Assembly (NCBI RefSeq): GCF_023227875.1 | Contig: NZ_JALOCH010000005.1 | Span: 1 to 64,000 of the forward strand | DNA length: 64,000 nt | Direction: 5' to 3' | Source: Methanoregula sp. | Lineage (GTDB): Archaea; Halobacteriota; Methanomicrobia; Methanomicrobiales; Methanospirillaceae | Shown: positions 59,259-64,000 of the stretch, one piece after another | Layout of the letters: the number at the start of each line of letters is the position of its first letter | Numbering within the stretch: position 1 is the stretch's first letter | Program-made: the position numbers and the translations under genes | The notes under the pieces: model-generated | Told to the model about the DNA's origin: nothing | The model's database searches: none | The model's input: the letters and a program-made list of their open reading frames with translations, nothing else

Positions 59259-61067
59259 ATGGCGCAGGGCGGCGATGTCAAACTGGGCCAGCTCAGCAAG
59301 TATATCTTCACCGCCCCGACCTGGAAACGATCCCTCATCATCCTCATCCTGCTCGGCCTTGTCATTGACGGGGCCAATGCCCGGGCCTGGCTGAGCCTGC
59401 CCTCATCGGGCATCATCGCGTTTCCCCTGCCGCCATTCCTGAGCGACGCCCTCTCCATCCCGGCAAACTTCCTCTTCTCCGGCACCATCGCGTTCACCAT
59501 CCCCGCGATTGCGGCCCTTGCCCTGACGAAACCGCTCATCGAGTACACCGGCAAGACCATGACCTGGAACCGCTCGGCCCTCCTCGCCCTCGCGTGCACG
59601 GTCTTCGGGGTCATCATCACGCTCGCATCGATGCTGGTCTCGATTACGTTGATCCCGCTCTTCTACGCCATCTCGCTCGGGTTCATCTTCGGCCTCCGGC
59701 TCTTCGTGCTCGTGGCAATTGCCGATTACCGCGTGCCGCGGATGATCCTCCCGGCCCTCACCCAGAGCGGGGTCGGGATCCTGGCCGGCATGTTCCTCTT
59801 CTCGCCCTCGTTTGCGATCTTTGCGCTCGTGCTCCACATCGTCTTCGGCCTCGGGTTTGCGATCCTCATCTGGATGATCGAGCGGCCGCTGAAAAAGGCA
59901 TTCAAGATCCGGGGGCTCGCGTTCATCAACGCCTTCATCGCCCACATGACCGACGGCTCGAAAGGCATGGAGGACTTCTTCCGGGAGATTGGCGAGGAAA
60001 TTTTCGTCCCGCAGGTGAGTTTCTTCTTTAAGCGGTCTACAAAAAAACCCATCATCTTCACCGTCCCGAACCTGCACCCCGGTCCCATGGGCGAGATCGG
60101 GGGCGGCAACCTGCCCAAGGTGATCCATGACAGTTTCGAAGACGAGACGCTCGTTGCCCACGGTTGCGCCACACACGACTTTAACCTGGTCTCGGAATCA
60201 GAAATTTCCAAAGTCACTGATGCGCTGAAGAAGACCCGGGCGGACCTGAGCTACCTGAGCGGGGCAAGCCGGTCCGGCATTGTTGAAGTTGGCTCGGTCA
60301 AGGCCCGGTACCAGAAGTTCGGCGACTCGGTGCTGCTCGTCACGACCCGCTCCCCCGAGTGGACCGAGGACCTTGACTTCTCAATAGGCTCAACCATCAT
60401 GGCAGAAGGCCACCGCTGGTTCCCGCACGTGGCCGTGGTCGACGCCCACAACTGCATGACCGATCTCTCGTCGCCCATCCACCTTGCCACGCTCACGGCG
60501 AATGAATACCAGACCGCATCGCTCGATGCCATGGAGACCTGCCGGGATCTTCCCGTGCACCCGTTCCGTGTCGGCGTTGCGCACATCACGCTGCCGTACA
60601 CCCGCGAGCAGGGATTCGGCGACCTCGGGATCCAGGTGCTGCTGGTCGAGGCCGACAACCAGAAGACGGCCTACATCCTGATTGACGGCAACAATATCGC
60701 GGCCGGCGTCCGGGAAATAATTCTCGAACAGGTGCTGACGCTCGCGGATGCAGCTGAAGTGATGACCACCGATTCGCATGTCGTCAACACGATCACCGGG
60801 AAGAACCCGGTCGGCCTGAACGTGCCGGTTGCGGAATTCCTTCCCTACGTGATGCAGGCAGTCCGGAGCGCAGCCGAGGATCTCGAACCCGCCACGGTCG
60901 CAGCCGGGACCTCGCAGTGCGAACACATCGTGGTCTTCGGCTCGAACCGGATCTCCCAGCTCGCGAGCACCGTGAACGCGATGCTCGTCTTTGTTGCGCC
61001 GCTCTCGCTGGCTATGCTCCTCCTCGCGTTCCTCCTCTCCTTTGTAGCCTACGCATTCATACTGTGA
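59259..61067 (+). CDS. DUF2070 family membrane protein
   Basis: The 602-residue product is an archaeal DUF2070 protein with about six or seven N-terminal membrane helices (residues 25-205). A large soluble domain follows, with the conserved IFTVPNLHPGPMGEIGGGNLPKVI, VVDAHNCMTDLSSPIHLAT and VMTTDSHVVNTITGKN segments (His/Asp-rich, probably metal-binding). A final C-terminal helix (MLVFVAPLSLAMLLLAFLLSF) ends it. Function unknown; a membrane hydrolase is plausible from the His/Asp pattern. It is the last gene of its operon, followed at once by a perfect palindrome. Confidence 0.93.
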   Translation: MAQGGDVKLGQLSKYIFTAPTWKRSLIILILLGLVIDGANARAWLSLPSSGIIAFPLPPFLSDALSIPANFLFSGTIAFTIPAIAALALTKPLIEYTGKTMTWNRSALLALACTVFGVIITLASMLVSITLIPLFYAISLGFIFGLRLFVLVAIADYRVPRMILPALTQSGVGILAGMFLFSPSFAIFALVLHIVFGLGFAILIWMIERPLKKAFKIRGLAFINAFIAHMTDGSKGMEDFFREIGEEIFVPQVSFFFKRSTKKPIIFTVPNLHPGPMGEIGGGNLPKVIHDSFEDETLVAHGCATHDFNLVSESEISKVTDALKKTRADLSYLSGASRSGIVEVGSVKARYQKFGDSVLLVTTRSPEWTEDLDFSIGSTIMAEGHRWFPHVAVVDAHNCMTDLSSPIHLATLTANEYQTASLDAMETCRDLPVHPFRVGVAHITLPYTREQGFGDLGIQVLLVEADNQKTAYILIDGNNIAAGVREIILEQVLTLADAAEVMTTDSHVVNTITGKNPVGLNVPVAEFLPYVMQAVRSAAEDLEPATVAAGTSQCEHIVVFGSNRISQLASTVNAMLVFVAPLSLAMLLLAFLLSFVAYAFIL

Positions 61068-61083
61068 CCGGGAAATTTCCCGG
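61068..61083. terminator. Perfect 16-base palindrome after the DUF2070 gene
   Basis: ccgggaaatttcccgg begins at the base after the stop codon and reads the same on both strands. It may end the operon. A related dyad (ggaaatttt-ccgga-aaaatttcc) lies on the other side of the TnpB-like gene, at about 62047-62069. Confidence 0.45.
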
Positions 61084-61241
61084 CAACCGTTCAGTATCTT
61101 TTTTGCACAACGCCCTTCCGACCACAATGTATATTCGTAAACACGGGAGTATTCTCAATCAGGAACGGAGGATACACGAACCAGAACTACCACGACTATT
61201 CCGTATGCATGTACAGCGGTTGAACTATCGATGAGGTACAG

Positions 61242-61997
61242 GTGATCAGATTTCATCCGTCCATAATCCTGACAACCCGCTGGATCGGCGTTGACTTAAA
61301 CACGACCGGCCATGTGGCCGTTGCCGCCGACCCGGAAAGCGGAAAAGTACTGAAACTGGGAAAGAACATCCACCATCTTCACGCGCATTCGATCAGGAAC
61401 TGTACGAAATTATTCAGAGAAGGAAAACTCTGGAAACTGAAGCGGACCAAGACCCGTGAGCGGAAAGAATTCAAATCCGCCCTGCACGCGATCTGCCGGC
61501 AGATCGTATCGTTTGCAGATCAGATGGGTACCGGCATCAAATTCGAACGTCTCTTCTCGGCCCGGTATTCACGTCCCGACAATGCTTCCAACCCGTTCAC
61601 GTTCTCGTTCGAGAACGGATCGTTCTTCTCCTTGCAGCGGCTCGTGGAGAAGAAGGCGCACGACCGCGGGATCGATGTGATCTACGTGGACCCGGCATAC
61701 ACATCGAAGCGGTGCAGCCGGTGCGGTCGCTTTGGCCGGCGCTCGCGGAAACATTTCGAGTGCCCGCACTGCGGGTACGTGGCACACGCGGATGTGAATG
61801 CAGCGTTCAACATTGCAACAACCCCGCTCAGATATTCCGTAACGGAACAACTGACCGAACTTACGGCTGAAGAGATGCGGTTTACGAAAAAGCAGCTCCG
61901 GCGCATGAACCGGGCGATGAAGGCACGGACTCCGGTACCGGCGCCCGCAATCACGAGCGGGATGGCGGACGAGAACATGCTGGCGGTGCTGATGTAA
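61242..61997 (+). CDS. TnpB-like RuvC nuclease lacking the N-terminal guide-RNA domains
   Basis: The 251-residue product corresponds to the C-terminal part of TnpB (IS200/IS605 OrfB). RuvC-I has Asp18 in WIGVDLN, RuvC-II Glu102 in KFERL, the zinc ribbon Cys158/161/174/177 (CSRCG...CPHCG), and RuvC-III Asp184 in HADVNAAFNIA. Spacing of the triad (84 and 82 residues) is close to full-length TnpB, so the catalytic core is intact. The usual N-terminal 150-190 residues (WED/REC) are absent. GTG at 61242 has a GAGGT ribosome site. The frame upstream does not encode the missing part. Either a decayed element or a domesticated nuclease; no TnpA gene is nearby. Confidence 0.8.
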   Translation: MIRFHPSIILTTRWIGVDLNTTGHVAVAADPESGKVLKLGKNIHHLHAHSIRNCTKLFREGKLWKLKRTKTRERKEFKSALHAICRQIVSFADQMGTGIKFERLFSARYSRPDNASNPFTFSFENGSFFSLQRLVEKKAHDRGIDVIYVDPAYTSKRCSRCGRFGRRSRKHFECPHCGYVAHADVNAAFNIATTPLRYSVTEQLTELTAEEMRFTKKQLRRMNRAMKARTPVPAPAITSGMADENMLAVLM

Positions 61998-62735
61998 TTT
62001 TTTTTTAGACCGGGCTGCAAATTTTTTTCTAAATTTTTTTTGTGCTGGAAATTTTCCGGAAAAATTTCCGTACAGAAAAATCTCATGAACCGGTTTTTTT
62101 TCGCGTGGAGTTGAAAAAATTTAGAGCGGAAAAAAATTTCCAAATAGTCGACCCCCTCTTGCGCCACCAGTCCCCCACAGAAAATCTGATCAACACTTCC
62201 AGTCGTTTCGTGTAAAGTAATTATTCCGGTAATTCGGAGGAATCGCAACCGGGGGGTGCCCACACGGCGGGAGTGAAATCCGAATGGTCCATCAGGACCA
62301 TGAGGATAAGTCCCCCGACAGCGTCAGAGATCCTAATCTCGACAGTATCCGAGGTGTTCTCCTGCCTTAAAATAACCATAATTCATCGATGTGAAATATC
62401 GCACCTCCGACGAAACCGGCAGGGTCAAAACAGGGGTTCTTTTCAATTGCTGGGTATATTGGTCGATCCATCATGAGATCGGCCGCTGTAACTCTGCTAT
62501 TTACTGCTTTTTCCGGGGACAGTTTGGGGGGATTCCCACCAAACAGAGCGCAAAATCGGCGTTTCATAAAACAACCATGTCGTTTTTTCACGCTATTATG
62601 TCGATCCAAAGGGTCCGGCAGATATACCCCCCAGAGTTCTCCGACGGAGACTGGTCATACACGGAGTGTATGTCCGGTACGACTCGGGCCACGGGGTTCT
62701 ACGACATCCGAATGACCATCATGCCATGAGGTTGA
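61998..62735. other. Gene-free stretch after the TnpB-like gene
   Basis: The left third is AT-rich with long T- and A-runs and a dyad GGAAATTTT/AAAATTTCC (about 62047-62069). The middle and right contain short open frames on both strands (for example minus-strand 62367-62609) with no start context or family support. No tRNA or inverted terminal repeat pair is seen beyond the palindromes already noted. Confidence 0.4.
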
Positions 62736-62756
62736 GAAGAATCCGAAGGATTCTTC
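62736..62756 (-). repeat. Stem-loop repeat D, 3' of the truncated channel gene
   Basis: GAAGAATCC-gaa-GGATTCTTC, a perfect 9-base stem with a 3-base loop. It is of the same type as the stems in clusters A to C and starts 15 bases beyond the stop of the gene at 62771. Confidence 0.6.
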
Positions 62757-62770
62757 GAGAGAGAATGGGA

Positions 62771-62974
62771 TTACGGGGAGAGCTGTTCCCGGGAGGGAAT
62801 TGTGTGGGGGGAGATGTCACCGAATCCCACGATGGCGATCGTGACGATCACAAAATAAAATGCATCGATCGGGTGGAGATCTTCGGTCAGGATAAACCCG
62901 ATGGTCCCGCAGGCCATAACGAATGCAAGAATTGCGGAATATACCCGGACACGAAACCCGATCCCTTCCGCCAT
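62771..62974 (-). pseudogene. Truncated potassium-channel-like (Ion_trans_2) gene, 67 aa
   Basis: The product has one membrane helix (VYSAILAFVMACGTIGFIL), a pore helix and the selectivity filter TIAIVGFGDISP, close to the potassium-channel TxGYGD motif. It then stops after HTIPSREQLSP, where the second membrane helix of a channel should begin. The other frames after that point do not restore it. The gene has its own good TATA box, so it may be expressed. A stem-loop repeat lies just past the stop. It could be a decayed channel or a pore-loop fragment working with another subunit. Confidence 0.6.
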
Positions 62975-62997
62975 ACACTGATTCTCTCTTCCGGTGC

Positions 62998-63005
62998 TAT
63001 AAATA
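62998..63005 (-). promoter_or_regulatory. TATA box of the truncated channel gene
   Basis: On the minus strand tatttata lies 24-31 bases before the ATG at 62974, the distance expected for a leaderless archaeal transcript. The upstream MscS gene ends at 63041. Confidence 0.5.
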
Positions 63006-63040
63006 CCCGGGGTACGCGGACAGAGGAATTAAAAAAAGGA

Positions 63041-64000
63041 TTATACCGGGCCATCCGGTTGTTTTTTAGTCTTGCGGGCAGCAGGATTGCCATCAACGGA
63101 TGTAACCGTGACGGTAGTGGATGAGATGCTAATCCGATCTTCCGCTTGAATGGCCGCAAGGATCAGCTCGTTCAGCCGGGAGCGGAGGATCCGGCGGCCG
63201 CGGGCATCGGTCACGTACCGCACATCCAGCGTGATCCAGTTATCCGTGAGCGTGATGTAGGCCGAAGGTTCGACAACTTTCTTGGGAAGATAATATTTTT
63301 CCCCGATTCGTTCAATCTCTACATCAGCCTGCATGGTCATTGCCAGGGTTTCTTTGACAACAATACCAAGGACAAGATCCCGTGCCAGCCTCCAGTCGCT
63401 GTCATAGGTGAGGGGAATGGAGATCTCGTCCCAGACAAACGAATGATCGCGGGTAAAATTGTACACCGGATGGGTTATCACAAGGCCGTTGGGGATGGTG
63501 AGCAGGCGCCCTGACGGCTGGTCGCCGGAAACCCAGCCGCGTATCTCCATAAGTGTCGTGTTCAGGACCCCGATATCCATCACGTCCCCGGAATTGTTGT
63601 CAATCGTGATCCGGTCTCCGACACGGTACATGCTGGAGATAATGATCAAAAATCCCCCGACAAAATTCTTAAACACATCCTGCAGGGCAAAGGCAAGGGT
63701 GGCCCCGATGATACCATAGGAGACAATAAGGGCAGAGGTGTCCGTCACCCATATCCGCAGGCAGAGTGCGATGATGAGTACTACCGATAGTACGGAAATG
63801 GCCTTGTTTGCCGTGTACCGGGTTTTCTGATCGGTGATCCTTCTGACGACAACCATGCTGATGATGATGCTGAAAACAAGGTACGATGCGGTCAGTACAA
63901 GGGAGGTGGAAAAGAGATCAGTGACTAACGGGTCGTTCAGGAGATGTGCAGCTGCACCGAGTCCTACCGAGAGGAGGAGAAGCAGGGTGAATATGAACAG
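63041..64000 (-). CDS. MscS family mechanosensitive channel, N-terminus beyond the window
   Basis: The visible 319 residues lack the start, because the frame is open to the right edge. Three or more membrane helices are visible (FIFTLLLLLSVGLGAAAHLL, LVLTASYLVFSIIISMVVV, AISVLSVVLIIALCLRIW). The pore-lining TM3-like helix ALIVSYGIIGATLAFALQDVFKNFVGGFLI and the MscS beta domain (YRVGDRITIDNNSGDVMDIGVLNTTL, TIPNGLVITHPVYNFTR) follow. The C-terminal domain ends in a Lys-rich tail. It releases solutes on hypo-osmotic shock. The next minus-strand gene is the truncated ion channel. Confidence 0.92.
   Translation of the reverse strand: MFIFTLLLLLSVGLGAAAHLLNDPLVTDLFSTSLVLTASYLVFSIIISMVVVRRITDQKTRYTANKAISVLSVVLIIALCLRIWVTDTSALIVSYGIIGATLAFALQDVFKNFVGGFLIIISSMYRVGDRITIDNNSGDVMDIGVLNTTLMEIRGWVSGDQPSGRLLTIPNGLVITHPVYNFTRDHSFVWDEISIPLTYDSDWRLARDLVLGIVVKETLAMTMQADVEIERIGEKYYLPKKVVEPSAYITLTDNWITLDVRYVTDARGRRILRSRLNELILAAIQAEDRISISSTTVTVTSVDGNPAARKTKKQPDGPV

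Noticed and set aside
62367..62609. 80-codon minus-strand frame after the TnpB-like gene
   Set aside because: Composition is not impossible, but it has no start context, no domain, and overlapping frames on the other strand are equally open.

Overview
The window is chromosomal DNA of a methanogenic archaeon of the order Methanomicrobiales, most like Methanoregula. This is an inference from gene content: methanogenesis marker proteins 2 and 4, an archaeal histone, the replication factor C large subunit with a PCNA-binding tail, archaeal-type S-adenosylmethionine synthetase, the GatDE amidotransferase, archaemetzincin, ribosomal protein L10e, archaeal diphthamide ammonia ligase, and several receiver-PAS-histidine kinases of a type common in that group. 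No rRNA, tRNA or CRISPR array was recognised.

Layout: 1-10 kb holds single genes and pairs (secreted Ntn-type hydrolase, repeat protein/RDD protein, histone-deacetylase-like hydrolase, archaemetzincin, UPF0146, RfcL, Mmp2-Mmp4, histone). 10-16 kb has a receiver-PAS kinase, a geranylgeranyl-reductase-like flavoprotein and membrane proteins. 16-21 kb carries a bacterial-type arginine decarboxylase overlapping an amino acid antiporter, next to an HdeD-like membrane protein, with a second HdeD-like protein at 13.7 kb. This looks like an acid-stress group. 21-25.4 kb is a STAS/RsbW-like partner-switching island with a metallo-beta-lactamase protein that appears fused to a degenerate kinase ATPase domain and an unlisted 44-residue membrane microprotein. 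25-27.4 kb has an ABC ATPase and a MarR regulator whose downstream neighbour has a palindrome at its promoter.

27.4-30.8 kb is a metK-hisG-hisA-hisB operon. 31-36 kb holds zinc-ribbon proteins, a polyferredoxin-like membrane protein and a VOC protein. 35.9-42.2 kb is a minus-strand carbon-assimilation block: class I fumarase (two subunits), then korDABC and sucCD, together the fumarate hydratase, succinyl-CoA ligase and 2-oxoglutarate synthase steps of a reductive partial TCA route. A second receiver-PAS kinase, a 0.7 kb gene-free stretch, L10e, and a nitrate/sulfonate-type ABC importer with a divergent HTH regulator follow. argH-gatD-gatE and a compact six-gene operon (helical protein, nitroreductase, UPF0212, PfkB kinase, Dph6, DUF2070) fill 51-61 kb. 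The right end has a RuvC-only TnpB-like gene, a truncated potassium-channel gene and a partial MscS channel.

The most unusual signals are: (1) a family of clustered short stem-loops (GAAGAnn...nnTCTTC, often with a TGAT loop) placed just 3' of genes at four loci; (2) loss of a canonical start codon at gatD, where ATGA appears to have become ATAA; (3) a TnpB-like protein reduced to an intact RuvC/zinc-ribbon nuclease between related palindromes; (4) the partner-switching island; (5) the acid-stress group.
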